The notes under the pieces: model-generated
What the model was told of the DNA's origin: nothing
Seen by the model: only the letters and a program-made list of their open reading frames with translations
Database searches by the model: none
Position numbers and translations under genes: made by a program
From: Cloacibacillus evryensis DSM 19522
Lineage (GTDB): Bacteria > Synergistota > Synergistia > Synergistales > Synergistaceae
Direction: 5' to 3'
Length of the DNA: 64,000 nucleotides
Assembly: GCF_000585335.1 (NCBI RefSeq)
Contig: NZ_KK073872.1
Location: 2,781,283 to 2,845,282, forward strand
Part shown: positions 9,291 to 18,408 of the stretch, piece after piece
Position numbering within the stretch: position 1 is the first letter of the stretch
Layout: every line of letters starts with the position of its first letter

Positions 9291-10432
9291 GCGGGCTCTA
9301 CGGCGGACGCGGCATCGCGCTCACGCACGGCGAGGGCGCCTGGGTCTGGGGCAGCGACGGACGCCGCTATATCGACTTTTTCAACGGACACGGGGCGGCG
9401 CTGTTCGGCCACGCAAACCCGGTGCTGACGGAGGCGCTGGCCGAGGCGGCGCGCGGCGTATGGAGCTGCGGCGCGGGCTACGAATCCCCCGCGCGCGAAG
9501 AACTCGGAGCCATCCTCGGCGGTGAGCTCGGCGACGGCAGGGTATTTCTCTGCAACAGCGGCACCGAGGCGATCGAAGGGGCGCTCAAGCTCGCGGCGGT
9601 GCTCGGCGGCAAACGCCGCGAGATCGCCGCCTCCCGCCGCGCCTTTCACGGCAGGAGCTGCGGCGCGCTCGGCCTCACCTTCAACCCAAAATACCGCGCG
9701 CCCTTCACCTCGCTGATCCCCGCGGCGAAGCATTACGCGCCCGAGGATATCCCCGCGAAGATCAGCAACGAGACTCTCGCCGTCTTCATCGAGCCGGTAC
9801 AGGGAGAGGGCGGCGTCTATCCCATTCCAGAAGAGGTGGGACGGGCCATCACCGAAAGCTGCCACGCGCACGGCGTGCTGCTGATCGCAGACGAGGTGCA
9901 GAGCGGCCTCGGCCGCTGCGGCTCCTTTTTCGCTTCGGCGGAAAGAGGGCTTGCGCCGGATATCATTTGCCTCGCGAAAGGGCTCGCTGGCGGCATGCCG
10001 GCGGGAGCCGTCGTCTGGCGCGGAGAACTCGGCGACTTCCCGCCGCACTCTCACGGTTCGACCTACGGCGGCAACGAACTTACAGCGCGCGTCTCGCTCG
10101 CGGCGCTCAAATACATAAAAGAAAACGGCCTCTGCGCCCACGCGGCGAAGACAGGCGCGTTTATAAGGGAAGAAATTTCACGGAGGTCCATTCCCCTCGT
10201 CGGCGACGTCCGCGGCGCTGGGCTGCTGATCGGCGTCGAGACGGAGATACCCTCGCAGGATATCGTCAAGGCGCTGCAGGAAAACGGCCTGCTCTCTCTC
10301 GCGGCCGGGCCGCGCGTCGTTCGTTTCCTGCCCTCCTTCGCCGTCACTGAAGAGATCGCGCGCGAGGCCGCGGACATATTTGAAAGAACGATGAACGATC
10401 TCGACGCACGGCGTAACGAGGGGGTGGCGTAG
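9275..10432 (+). CDS. lysJ: LysW-aminoadipate semialdehyde aminotransferase
   Basis: 385 residues, class III PLP aminotransferase. Seen: NSGTEAIEGALKLA (PLP phosphate), EPVQGEGGVYP, IADEVQSGLGR (Asp to the pyridine nitrogen) and CLAKGLAGGMPAGA (Schiff-base Lys). It transaminates the LysW-bound semialdehyde with glutamate to LysW-lysine, or LysW-ornithine in the arginine branch. It overlaps lysZ by 16 bases and shares one base with lysK. Confidence 0.94.
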   Translation: MAGSLSGLYGGRGIALTHGEGAWVWGSDGRRYIDFFNGHGAALFGHANPVLTEALAEAARGVWSCGAGYESPAREELGAILGGELGDGRVFLCNSGTEAIEGALKLAAVLGGKRREIAASRRAFHGRSCGALGLTFNPKYRAPFTSLIPAAKHYAPEDIPAKISNETLAVFIEPVQGEGGVYPIPEEVGRAITESCHAHGVLLIADEVQSGLGRCGSFFASAERGLAPDIICLAKGLAGGMPAGAVVWRGELGDFPPHSHGSTYGGNELTARVSLAALKYIKENGLCAHAAKTGAFIREEISRRSIPLVGDVRGAGLLIGVETEIPSQDIVKALQENGLLSLAAGPRVVRFLPSFAVTEEIAREAADIFERTMNDLDARRNEGVA

Positions 10433-11469
10433 TGCGTCTGCCTGAATCAGTCGGGCTTCTCGTCGACATCGTCGCCGTGCCCAGCCCCACCGGACACGAG
10501 GAGGACGCGGCGCGGATGCTCGCGGACCGCTTGCCCCGCTTCGGCTGGGAGACCTCCCATTTGGACGGCGCGGGTTCGGTGATCGCGACGCGCGGCAACG
10601 GCGACAAAGAGCTGGTGCTGCTCAGCCATATCGATACCGTCCCCGGCGGCCCCAAACTCTTCGTCAACGAGGAGCGGATAGAGGGGCGCGGCTCGGTCGA
10701 CGCCAAAAGCCCCTGCTGCGCCCTAGCTGTGGGCGGCGGAGCCGTCGAAGTTCCCCGCGACTGGCGGATAACCTTCGTCGCCGCCGTCGGCGAGGAGATA
10801 GATTCGCGCGGCGCGCGCTTCCGTATGCCGCTTCACGAGCCGGCGGCCCTCGTCGTCGGAGAGCCGCCCGGCAGCAACGGCGTCGCCCTCTCATATCGAG
10901 GGCGCATCCTCTTCTCATTCGTCGCGGAGGACAGCGGCGCGCACCGCTCCGGCAGCCCGGGCCCGATGTCAGACACCGTGCTAGCCGCCGCCTCGATGAT
11001 GCAGATAACGGAAAATATGGGCAAGGGTTATTCGATCGCGATCATGGAGATGGAGGGACACGAGGCGGGAAGACGCTCCGCCTCCATCACGATGGACCTG
11101 CGGACCCCCATCGGCGCGCAGCAGGAGGAGCTGGAACTGATGCTCAACGAGACCGCCGCCGCCTTCGGCGTCGGGTTGAATGTGATCGAGTACGTTCCTC
11201 CTCATGAGGTGCATAAATCGGACCCCGTGATACGCGCCTTCCGCACGGCGATACGCGACGTCACCGGCGAGCCGCCGCGCGTGCTCGCGAAACAGGGCAC
11301 CTGCGATTTCAACGTCCTCTCCACCTGGGGCTGCCCCATGGGCGCCTTCGGCCCCGGAGACTCCAAATACGACCACAGCTCAAACGAGCAGATCGAGATA
11401 AAGGAGTTCCTGCGCGGCATCGAGGTGGTAAAGGGCGCGCTGCCGAAGGTGATGGAGGCGATACGGTAA
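10432..11469 (+). CDS. lysK: LysW-lysine / LysW-ornithine hydrolase
   Basis: 345 residues, M20-type metallopeptidase. Seen: LLSHIDTVPGG (metal His and Asp), GRGSVDAKSPCCALA (bridging Asp), AAVGEEIDSRG (general-base Glu pair) and a late DHSSNEQIEI (metal His). It frees lysine or ornithine from LysW and regenerates the carrier, closing the pathway. GTG start overlaps the lysJ stop (TAGTG). Upstream enzymes making alpha-aminoadipate (homocitrate synthase and so on) are not in the window. Confidence 0.93.
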   Translation: MRLPESVGLLVDIVAVPSPTGHEEDAARMLADRLPRFGWETSHLDGAGSVIATRGNGDKELVLLSHIDTVPGGPKLFVNEERIEGRGSVDAKSPCCALAVGGGAVEVPRDWRITFVAAVGEEIDSRGARFRMPLHEPAALVVGEPPGSNGVALSYRGRILFSFVAEDSGAHRSGSPGPMSDTVLAAASMMQITENMGKGYSIAIMEMEGHEAGRRSASITMDLRTPIGAQQEELELMLNETAAAFGVGLNVIEYVPPHEVHKSDPVIRAFRTAIRDVTGEPPRVLAKQGTCDFNVLSTWGCPMGAFGPGDSKYDHSSNEQIEIKEFLRGIEVVKGALPKVMEAIR

Positions 11470-11544
11470 CGGGCGGCCCGGCCCTCCTTGGCGGGAAACT
11501 TGATACGGTATTTCCACCGTCACAGTTTCCCCACAATTATGCTG

Positions 11545-11550
11545 TATAAT
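11545..11550 (+). promoter_or_regulatory. candidate -10 box of the small exported protein gene
   Basis: TATAAT at 11545-11550, 33 bases before the ATG at 11584. No good -35 is visible at 17 bases. Confidence 0.35.
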
Positions 11551-11583
11551 ATATGCTACATAAAGAGAAGGAGGGCGTTTCAA

Positions 11584-11937
11584 ATGATACTGAAAAGAGG
11601 CTTGACCGCACTGTTCGCCGTGCTGACGGTGATGGCTGCCGGCGCCGCTTTCGCCCATCCGCCCACAGATGTCAATGCGAGCTGGAACAAGGGCGGCGGC
11701 ACCCTGACCGTTACGGCGTCACATCAGGTGAACGACAGGACGAAGCATTATGTCATGACGCTTATCGTAAAAGAGGGCGGCAATCAATTACTGATGAAAA
11801 AATACACTGAACAGCAGTCCAACGACGGTTTCTCCGACACGGTGCCGCTCAGCGGAATAAAACCGGGGACAAAGCTCACTATAGAGCTCATCTGCAATAT
11901 CATGGGAACGACTGAAAAGACGATAACGATTCAATAA
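11584..11937 (+). CDS. small exported protein of unknown function
   Basis: 117 residues from ATG 11584, which is preceded by GAAGGAGGG. It has a signal peptide (basic MILKR, hydrophobic core, AAFA cleavage site before His 24) and a mature all-beta-looking domain with HPPTDVNASW at its front and HYVMTLIVKEGG in the middle. The layout resembles small periplasmic proteins with a desulfoferrodoxin-like fold seen in anaerobes, but the iron ligands are not evident. No function is assigned. Monocistronic: own -10 and terminator. Confidence 0.75.
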   Translation: MILKRGLTALFAVLTVMAAGAAFAHPPTDVNASWNKGGGTLTVTASHQVNDRTKHYVMTLIVKEGGNQLLMKKYTEQQSNDGFSDTVPLSGIKPGTKLTIELICNIMGTTEKTITIQ

Positions 11938-11965
11938 ACGGCCCCACCGGGCCGGCCTAAAAATC

Positions 11966-11998
11966 GGGAGGAGGCTTTCAAGCCCCCTCCCTGTTTTT
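11966..11998 (+). terminator. intrinsic terminator
   Basis: GGGAGGAGGCTTT folds onto AAGCCCCCTCCC and is followed by TGTTTTT. It serves the small exported protein gene and, read from the other side, lies beyond the rodZ-like gene. Confidence 0.85.
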
Positions 11999-12024
11999 AT
12001 CTTTGCCGTTAACGGCGCGGTTTT

Positions 12025-12987
12025 CTAGTTTTTATCGGTAATTCTGCCGTCGTACCAGTAGTACCTTGTGATCGGGTTGGCGGCGGGACCTACCGGAGCT
12101 TCGGCCGCTCCGAACCATGAGACGCCGGTCTTTGCCGGATTCCCATACCGTACACGCAGCGGAACGTCGGCGCGCGGACTGTATTCGCGCGTCTCGCCAG
12201 GCTTCAGCAGACCCTCAAAGAGCACCTCTTTCCCGACACTCAGCTTTATCCAGACGACGCCTTGAGGATTTATCCTTATCACCGGGACCGCCGCTGCCGG
12301 GGGCGTCTGTTGTTCGGGCGCCGCCGTAGCGGGAGCCGTCTGCGCGGGCGCCGGCGAAGCGGCAGGAGCAGGGGCCGCAGGCGGCTTGCCGTCCATCCAG
12401 CCAAGATCCACAGATGCAGGGGCCGGTGCCGGTTGGCTCTGTACCGGCGCGTCGGCGCTTGCAGCCGGAGGCGCCTCCTTCTGCTCGGCCACCATAGAGG
12501 CGGTGCCGCCTTCGAGCGGCGTCGTGCCCTCGCTGGTTATCTCGCCGCGGTACTGCCAGGTTATCCAGGCCGCCGCGCCGAGCGAGAGTATCACGATCAG
12601 ATAGACCCACAGGTATGATTTGTGCCGGAATATCTTCGGGCTGCTGGTATAGCTTGCCTCTGTCTCTTCCTGCCGGTAGGCCTTAAGCGCTTCGTTTTCC
12701 TTCTTTGTCAGACGGTCGTAGCGGTCCCAAAGGTCTTCCGCGTTGAGATATCCGCAATACTGCCTCAGAAAACTGCGGCAGAAGGGACCTTTGGGAAGCC
12801 GGTCAAGCTGCCCCTCCTCTATCACCGCCAGATGCTTTTTTTGTATCTTCGTCGCGGTCCAGGCATCGTCAAGCGTGAGCCCCTGCGCCTCGCGCAGCTC
12901 ACGGAGCTTTCGCCCCAGCTCCGCCGTCACTTCCGCCGTTTTTTTGTTTTCGTCTTCTTTTTGCGAGGAATTTGCCCCTGTTGCCAT
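12025..12987 (-). CDS. RodZ-like helix-turn-helix membrane protein
   Basis: 320 residues from ATG 12987; AAGGGGGT lies upstream, and a longer frame reading into rpe is not needed. Domains: HTH (residues ~25-95, with GLTLDDAWTATKIQKKHLAVIE and the F-C-R-S-F-L-R-Q-Y segment typical of HTH_25), one membrane span (~126-145, LWVYLIVILSLGAAAW), a long Ala/Pro/Gln-rich periplasmic linker, and a terminal DUF4115-like beta domain (~235-310). This is the architecture of RodZ, which links MreB to the elongation machinery. Last gene of rsmB-PASTA-rpe-rodZ. Confidence 0.75.
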   Translation of the reverse strand: MATGANSSQKEDENKKTAEVTAELGRKLRELREAQGLTLDDAWTATKIQKKHLAVIEEGQLDRLPKGPFCRSFLRQYCGYLNAEDLWDRYDRLTKKENEALKAYRQEETEASYTSSPKIFRHKSYLWVYLIVILSLGAAAWITWQYRGEITSEGTTPLEGGTASMVAEQKEAPPAASADAPVQSQPAPAPASVDLGWMDGKPPAAPAPAASPAPAQTAPATAAPEQQTPPAAAVPVIRINPQGVVWIKLSVGKEVLFEGLLKPGETREYSPRADVPLRVRYGNPAKTGVSWFGAAEAPVGPAANPITRYYWYDGRITDKN

Positions 12988-12992
12988 GCAGA

Positions 12993-13694
12993 TTACCCCC
13001 TTTGTACCGATCTGCGCATCTCCTTTATTACCTCCGACGGTTCTGGCTGCCCGAAGACCGCGCTGCCCGCGACCACGACGTCGCATCCCGCCTCCGCGAT
13101 CCGCGCGACGTTTTTCGGCCCGACCCCGCCGTCCATCTCGATCAGATATCCCCACCCATGTTCGCCGCGAACGCGGAAAAGCCAACGGACCTTGTCAAGC
13201 GTTTCCTCAATAAAGGACTGCCCTCCATAGCCGGGGTTCACGGACATCACAAGGACGAGATCCGCCATGTGGAGCACCGGCATCAGCGGCTCCGCGGCGG
13301 TGCCGGGATTTACCGAAACCCCGGCAAGCACGCCGGCGTCCTTTATCCTCTGCAGCGCGCGGTGTATGTGTTTCGCGGCCTCAAGATGGACCGTCAGCAA
13401 TGACGGCCCCGCCGAGAGGAACATGTCGAGAAAATCCTCCGCCGGCTCGACCATGATATGTACGTCGAGAAACGCCTGCGGGTATCTTTTGCGCAGCGCC
13501 TTGACGAGCGCCGGCCCGTAGGAGAGGTTGGGGACGAAATGCCCGTCCATTATATCCACATGAAGCCAGTCCGCCTCGCCTTTAAGCTCGCCTATATGCC
13601 GCTCCATGTTGAGGACGTCGGCCGAAAGCAGCGAGGGGGAAATCAGGATACCCCTCTCCTTTTTTAGTTCTTTTAGTTGTAGCGGTCCTGCCAT
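12993..13694 (-). CDS. rpe: ribulose-phosphate 3-epimerase
   Basis: 233 residues, TIM-barrel epimerase of the pentose phosphate pathway. Seen: ISPSLLSAD, HVDIMDGHFVPN (metal His and Asp), MVEPAE, VMSVNPGYGGQSF and EMDGGVG (catalytic Asp). The start lies 22 bases inside the preceding PASTA gene with GGAGGAGATTTT before it, so coupling is likely. A ~13-residue amino-terminal extension precedes the conserved ISPSLLS. Confidence 0.95.
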   Translation of the reverse strand: MAGPLQLKELKKERGILISPSLLSADVLNMERHIGELKGEADWLHVDIMDGHFVPNLSYGPALVKALRKRYPQAFLDVHIMVEPAEDFLDMFLSAGPSLLTVHLEAAKHIHRALQRIKDAGVLAGVSVNPGTAAEPLMPVLHMADLVLVMSVNPGYGGQSFIEETLDKVRWLFRVRGEHGWGYLIEMDGGVGPKNVARIAEAGCDVVVAGSAVFGQPEPSEVIKEMRRSVQRG

Positions 13695-14869
13695 ACAAAA
13701 TCTCCTCCAAGGAAAATCGTTATGCGAGCCTCGCCGGAATAGGGAACGTTCATCGATATATACTCGCCGCTATTTGCCATGACGTCTTTCAGCACTCGCG
13801 TACCGGACGCATCGGTCATCTCTATCTTCAATGAAAGAGGTTTTGTCAGCGGCGGCACCTGATAGCGCACCTTCGCGTGCTTGGTCGGCGCGGCCGGCTC
13901 CGCCGGCGCTGGCTTGGGTGCAGGCGTGTTGACGGCGGGCGTCTCCGCCTTCGGCGTCTCGACCTTCGGCTGTTCCGTTTTTGCCGGCTCGGGCTTCTTC
14001 TGCTCCGGCTTCTTCTGCTCGGGCTCTTCGGTGACCGGCAGCTTCGACGGTATCGTCGTCGGCGTGGTCTCCTTTATCACGACCTTACGCACCGCCTCGG
14101 CGCGCTCCTTATCCTGATCGTTGACCGGCGGAATGTCGTTCGTGGTCTCCGAGGCCAGCGGTTCCCTCGCAAAGGTGAGGTTCACCAGCGAACCGGCGGG
14201 GACCTTGGCTCCGCCCTTCGGACGCGACGACAAGACGCTTCCTATCGGCAGCGAGGTCGAAGGCGCGTCCGAGGTCTGGCCAAGCCTTAACCCCAGCTGT
14301 TCTATCATCGCCACCGCCGCCTCCTGAGTTTGACCGCGAAGGTCCGGCACCGTTACAAAGGCGCTTTCGCCGCTCGTGCCGCTGCTGACGAGCAGGCTGA
14401 CCATGCAGTTGGCCGCCACCTGCTGCGGAGAGGCGGGGTTCTGCGCGATTATCGTTCCCGATGGCTTGAGTTTGTCTGTGACCCGTGTCACCTTATCCAC
14501 CTTGAAGCCGGCTTCGCTGAGTTTCCTGACGCCCTCCTCGAATTTCAGTCCGCGGACGTCGGGGATCGGCTGTATCGCCCCGCCCTTGCTGACCCTCAGC
14601 AGGACGACCTTCCCCTTGGAGACCTTCTCCCCGGCGGAAAGGTTCTGTGAGACAACGGTATCCGCCGCCATCGGGGAATCGACCTTGTCCACCTTAGCCA
14701 GAAGTCCCCTCTCCTGCAGCGCGTCGACGGCGTCGACAAGCTGCATTCCCGTGACGGCCGGCACCTCGGAATCCTTATCCTCGATAAATACCATTTTTAT
14801 TCCGATATATGCGCAGCCCATTATCACCAGAAAAGCGAATATCATTCCCCAGCGGTGAATTCTTCCCAT
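13673..14869 (-). CDS. PASTA-domain membrane protein without kinase domain
   Basis: 398 residues: a short cytoplasmic start, one membrane span (~9-29), three PASTA domains (~36-95, 97-165, 170-235; VPAVTGMQLVDAV, IPDVRGLKFEEGV, VPDLRGQTQEAAV), a Pro/Glu/Lys-rich linker (~255-325) and a ~70-residue beta-rich end. PASTA repeats bind peptidoglycan fragments or beta-lactams in Ser/Thr kinases and PBP2x. The position between rsmB and rpe is where PrkC/PknB-type kinases lie in many bacteria, but no kinase motif (GxGxxG, HRD, DFG) is present. Probably a periplasmic cell-wall sensor or scaffold; partner unknown. Confidence 0.85.
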   Translation of the reverse strand: MGRIHRWGMIFAFLVIMGCAYIGIKMVFIEDKDSEVPAVTGMQLVDAVDALQERGLLAKVDKVDSPMAADTVVSQNLSAGEKVSKGKVVLLRVSKGGAIQPIPDVRGLKFEEGVRKLSEAGFKVDKVTRVTDKLKPSGTIIAQNPASPQQVAANCMVSLLVSSGTSGESAFVTVPDLRGQTQEAAVAMIEQLGLRLGQTSDAPSTSLPIGSVLSSRPKGGAKVPAGSLVNLTFAREPLASETTNDIPPVNDQDKERAEAVRKVVIKETTPTTIPSKLPVTEEPEQKKPEQKKPEPAKTEQPKVETPKAETPAVNTPAPKPAPAEPAAPTKHAKVRYQVPPLTKPLSLKIEMTDASGTRVLKDVMANSGEYISMNVPYSGEARITIFLGGDFVWQDRYN

Positions 14870-14884
14870 TGAACAGACCTCCGT

Positions 14885-16204
14885 TTATTTCCTTTTAGCG
14901 AGAAGCGCCATATAGAACCCGTCCACCCACGGCAGCGCCGGCATGACCGTCGTACCGTAAGGCTTGCCCTTTACCATGAACTTAGCCGTGCGCTCCGCCG
15001 GCAGCTCGATAAGATCCGGGCGGCGGGCCATGACTTCGGCGACGACCTTTTCATTTTCATCGCGGAAGAGGCTGCATGTACTGTAAGCCACGATGCCTCC
15101 CGGCGCTACCAGGGAGGCGGCGCGTTCCAGCAGCTGCTTCTGCAGCGCGCTGTTCTGCTGTACCTGCTCGGGCGAGCAGCGCCATTTACTCTCCGGGTGA
15201 CGGCCCCATGTGCCGCTGCCGGTACAGGGAGCGTCGAGCAAAACCGCAGACGGCGCTTCGTCGGGCCTCAATACAAGCGCGTCCCCGATCTTAAATTTCA
15301 CTCTGCCCTCCGTGTGCATACGCATCATTTCAAATTTAGCGGATTTTATCTTACCATCGGAGAGGTCCCAGCCCTCTATACGCGCCTCTGGCAGGATATC
15401 CGCAAGCTGCCCCGTTTTAACGCCGCGGCCGCAGCACATGTCGAGTATCATGCCGCCCTTCCAGCGCCTGGCGATCAGCTCGGCGACGAGCATCGACGAT
15501 TCGCTTTGCGGCATGATCTGCCCCTCCCCAAAGCCGGGAAGATCTACCGGATACGGATTGGCCGCGGTGCGGACGGAGAACTCAAGAAAGGGCGACGCCC
15601 AGCCCTTGCGTCCGGAGGCGTTATATTCCTCGATATACCGGTCACGGTCCACCCCGCGTGAGAGGCGCAGGGAGAGATAGGTCTTCATCCCGCTCGCGCG
15701 TACGAGCCGCTTCGCCTCCGGTATAGAAAGTTCTTTCGACCACTGCGCGGCGGCCCAGCCGGGGATACCCCAATAGAGGGCCTGATCCCTCAGCGCGCTG
15801 CTCTTTTTAAGCCCGTCGATGAACTTATGCGCATCGTCGGCAACCGTGTGGAGCACGGCGTTTACGAGGCCGATATCCTTTGCCTCGCCGCCGTTTTTTA
15901 TCGCCTGCACCAGTCCGTTTATCAGGACCGGCAGCGCGAAATACTTAAGCTCCACGATCCCGGCGATGCCGATCATCAGCGCGTTCGTCGCGAGCGGTGA
16001 CAGGTCGCGAGGATTTCGCTTGCAGTATTTGAGCAGCACCGTCTTCCAAAGACTCTGCCGTCTCAGCGTGCAGTAAACAAGCGTTGCGGCGAGCTTGCGG
16101 TCGCCGGGCGCGATATTGTTATAAACCTTCCTCAGCGCCTCGGAGGCGAACGCCCCGTTTTGCACCTCTCCATATATCGTAAGAGCGGCCTCTAATCCCC
16201 TCAT
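14885..16204 (-). CDS. rsmB: RsmB-like 16S rRNA (cytosine-C5) methyltransferase
   Basis: 439 residues: an amino-terminal NusB-like domain (~1-140) and a SAM-dependent RNA m5C methyltransferase domain. Seen: DMCCGRGVKTGQ (SAM loop, differing from the usual DxCAAPGGKT), LLDAPCTGSGTWGRHPE (release Cys) and YSTCSLFRDENE (nucleophilic Cys). Expected to methylate C967 of 16S rRNA or an equivalent site. First gene of the minus-strand operon with the PASTA, rpe and rodZ-like genes. Confidence 0.85.
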   Translation of the reverse strand: MRGLEAALTIYGEVQNGAFASEALRKVYNNIAPGDRKLAATLVYCTLRRQSLWKTVLLKYCKRNPRDLSPLATNALMIGIAGIVELKYFALPVLINGLVQAIKNGGEAKDIGLVNAVLHTVADDAHKFIDGLKKSSALRDQALYWGIPGWAAAQWSKELSIPEAKRLVRASGMKTYLSLRLSRGVDRDRYIEEYNASGRKGWASPFLEFSVRTAANPYPVDLPGFGEGQIMPQSESSMLVAELIARRWKGGMILDMCCGRGVKTGQLADILPEARIEGWDLSDGKIKSAKFEMMRMHTEGRVKFKIGDALVLRPDEAPSAVLLDAPCTGSGTWGRHPESKWRCSPEQVQQNSALQKQLLERAASLVAPGGIVAYSTCSLFRDENEKVVAEVMARRPDLIELPAERTAKFMVKGKPYGTTVMPALPWVDGFYMALLAKRK

Positions 16205-16501
16205 AAGATCAACCCCTTATTGCGTGGGAAAGGATGTCTCGCAGCATCCCCTCTCAACGGTTTCTATTATACTATACGAAAAAGATAAAAACTCCGGCCG
16301 CGCACCCCTGCGGCAACAAGGCAACTGCTCCCCTCGCGGGGAGCAGTTTAAAATTTTATCGCCCTCCGGCGAATGTCGTGTTGAGCGCGAAGCAAAACGA
16401 GCCTGTCCGTGAGAAAAGACGGGCCTGATATCGGCGCGAATGATAAGCGGCGGCTTCCGTCATATATCCCGCTCTCCGGACAATGTCGCTCCGCGGCGAC
16501 T
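16205..16501. other. intergenic region with rsmB promoter and a hairpin
   Basis: No credible gene. On the minus strand TATAAT (16266-16271) may be the rsmB-operon -10. At 16323-16348 AACTGCTCCCC and GGGGAGCAGTT form a perfect 11-bp stem with a 4-base loop, followed by TAAAATTTT: a likely terminator for the zinc peptidase gene or an orphan. Confidence 0.55.
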
Positions 16502-17200
16502 TTAATCGCGGCGCATATTGCGCAGCGCAAGCAGGCGCACAAGCTGCAGCACGGTCATCACAAGCGCCGCCACATAGGTCAGGGCCGCCGCGTCGAGCAC
16601 GGATTTGGCGCCGCCCAGCTCGCTCCCCGAGAGCGTGTTCGTCTCGCTGAGCAGCTTCAGCGCCCTCGCGCTCGCGTCAAACTCAAGCGGCAGGGTGACC
16701 AGGTGAAAGACGAGTACGCCGCAAAAGAGCAGTATCCCCGCGTTAAGCAGATTCAGCGATCCGAAGATGAGGCCGACGAAGAAAAGCGGCATCGAAAGCG
16801 TGGAGCAGAACTGCACCCCCGGCGCGATCGCATTGCGGAACTTCAGAAAACCGTAGCCCTCCTTATCCTGTATGGCATGGCCGACTTCGTGAGCGGCAAC
16901 GCCGATGGCGGCGATGCTGCGGCTGGAATTTACACTGTCCGAAAGGCGCAGCACCTTTGAGCGCGGGTCATAGTGGTCCGTCAGCTCTCCGGGGACGCGT
17001 TCGATCTTAACTCCCGTCAGGCCGCGGCGATCCAGCAGCATGCGCGAGACCTGTTCGGCCGTGACTCCGCTTACAGCGCGGATCTCACTGTATTTCGCAA
17101 AAGCGCCCTTGACCTTGAACTGAGCCCACATTGAAAACAACAGGGCGGGTATCAGCACGATGATCGTCGGGTCGAAAAACGGATAGAACATCCGTGGCAC
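16502..17200 (-). CDS. membrane zinc metallopeptidase (YugP family)
   Basis: 232 residues with HEVGHAIQ (about residues 106-113) as the zinc site. Membrane spans are near the start (PTIIVLIPALLFSMWAQF) and in the second half (two or three). The YSEIRAVSGVTAEQVSR and DHYDPRSKVLRLS segments match the neutral zinc metallopeptidase family PF04298, of unknown substrate. GGAGGTG stands before the ATG; it appears to be transcribed alone. Confidence 0.85.
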   Translation of the reverse strand: MPRMFYPFFDPTIIVLIPALLFSMWAQFKVKGAFAKYSEIRAVSGVTAEQVSRMLLDRRGLTGVKIERVPGELTDHYDPRSKVLRLSDSVNSSRSIAAIGVAAHEVGHAIQDKEGYGFLKFRNAIAPGVQFCSTLSMPLFFVGLIFGSLNLLNAGILLFCGVLVFHLVTLPLEFDASARALKLLSETNTLSGSELGGAKSVLDAAALTYVAALVMTVLQLVRLLALRNMRRD

Positions 17201-17245
17201 CTCCTAATTTAAATTATCTATATTATAGTCTAATTTGGTCAATTT

Positions 17246-18394
17246 TTATTTGCCGACGCCGTAAAAATCAGCAATTTCATTTACCACGCGTTCCTGTTCC
17301 TCAGGCAGCAGCTCGGGGAACATCGGCAGCGCGAGCACATCCTCCGCTAACGCCTCGGAAACCGGGAAATCGCCTTTGCCATAGCCAAGATATGAGAAAC
17401 AGTGCTGCAGATGGAGCGGCAGCGGATAATAGACGCGCGTCGTCACGCCGCGTTCGTCAAGAAATTTCTGAAGTTCGTCGCGCCTCTGCGCGCGGACGAC
17501 ATACTGGTGATAGACGTGACGCCCTCCCGCGAGCTCCGCCGGCGGCGTGATGAGCTCAAGCAGCCCCTTCTCGGCAAAGAGCGTCATATAACGTTCGGCG
17601 ACGATGCGGCGCTCCTCGTTCCACCCTTCGAGGTGGCGCAGGCGCACGCGCAGGATGGCCGCCTGCAGCGCGTCGAGGCGGCTGTTGATGCCGACTTCTT
17701 CGTGGAAATATGTCTTGCCGGCGCCGTGGACCCGCAGGCTCTTCACGCGCTGCGCGAACTCAGGGTTGTCCGCGATGGAGACCATGCCGCCGTCTCCGTA
17801 GCAGCCAAGGTTTTTCGTCGGGAAGAAGGAAAAACAGCCCATGTCGCCGACGGAACCGCTGCGCGCCACGCGGCCGCCGATCATCCGGTGGGCGCCGATG
17901 GCCTGGGCGCAGTCTTCGACAAGGGCGATGCCGCGGTTTTTCAGCTCGTCCTTTATCTCCTCCAGCGGGCACATCTGCCCGAAGAGGTGGACGGGGAGGA
18001 CCGCCTTGGTGCGCGGAGTGATCTTCGCGATGATGTCTTCGCTGTTTATATTGTAAGTGACGGGATCGACATCCGCAAATACCGGCGTCGCGCCGTTGCG
18101 CGTGATGCAGCTCGCCGTGGCGAAGAAGGTAAACGGCGTCGTGATGACCTCGTCTCCCGGTTTCAGATCAAGCGCCATCATCGCCAGAACGAGAGCGTCG
18201 GTGCCGGAGGCGCAGCCGACGGCGCTCTTTACCTCGAGATAGGCGGCGATCTCCTTCTCCAGCGCCTCGACCTCCGGGCCGAGGATGAAATGCTGAGTAT
18301 CGAGCACTCTGAGGACGGCGACGTTTACCTCTTCCTTCACGCGCGCATAATTTCTCGTAAGGTCGAATGACGGTATCTTTGTATTTTCTGTCAT
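17246..18394 (-). CDS. DegT/DnrJ/EryC1/StrS sugar aminotransferase
   Basis: 382 residues, PLP-dependent aminotransferase of nucleotide-sugar synthesis. Seen: CASGTDALVLAM, VEDCAQAIGA, FSFFPTKNLGCYGDGG (Schiff-base Lys) and GINSRLDALQAAIL. It most resembles enzymes that aminate 3-keto sugars for surface polysaccharide (WlbC/WbpE-like). No other sugar-nucleotide genes lie beside it. It follows a GntR gene by 14 bases, so both are probably on one transcript. GGAGGTAATATC precedes the ATG. Confidence 0.85.
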   Translation of the reverse strand: MTENTKIPSFDLTRNYARVKEEVNVAVLRVLDTQHFILGPEVEALEKEIAAYLEVKSAVGCASGTDALVLAMMALDLKPGDEVITTPFTFFATASCITRNGATPVFADVDPVTYNINSEDIIAKITPRTKAVLPVHLFGQMCPLEEIKDELKNRGIALVEDCAQAIGAHRMIGGRVARSGSVGDMGCFSFFPTKNLGCYGDGGMVSIADNPEFAQRVKSLRVHGAGKTYFHEEVGINSRLDALQAAILRVRLRHLEGWNEERRIVAERYMTLFAEKGLLELITPPAELAGGRHVYHQYVVRAQRRDELQKFLDERGVTTRVYYPLPLHLQHCFSYLGYGKGDFPVSEALAEDVLALPMFPELLPEEQERVVNEIADFYGVGK

Positions 18395-18408
18395 GATATT
18401 ACCTCCGT

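Noticed and set aside
12988-13185. Longer start for the RodZ-like protein (66 extra residues)
   Set aside because: The extension is Arg/Gly-rich, antisense-like and lies within rpe; ATG 12987 has a ribosome site and begins just before the HTH.
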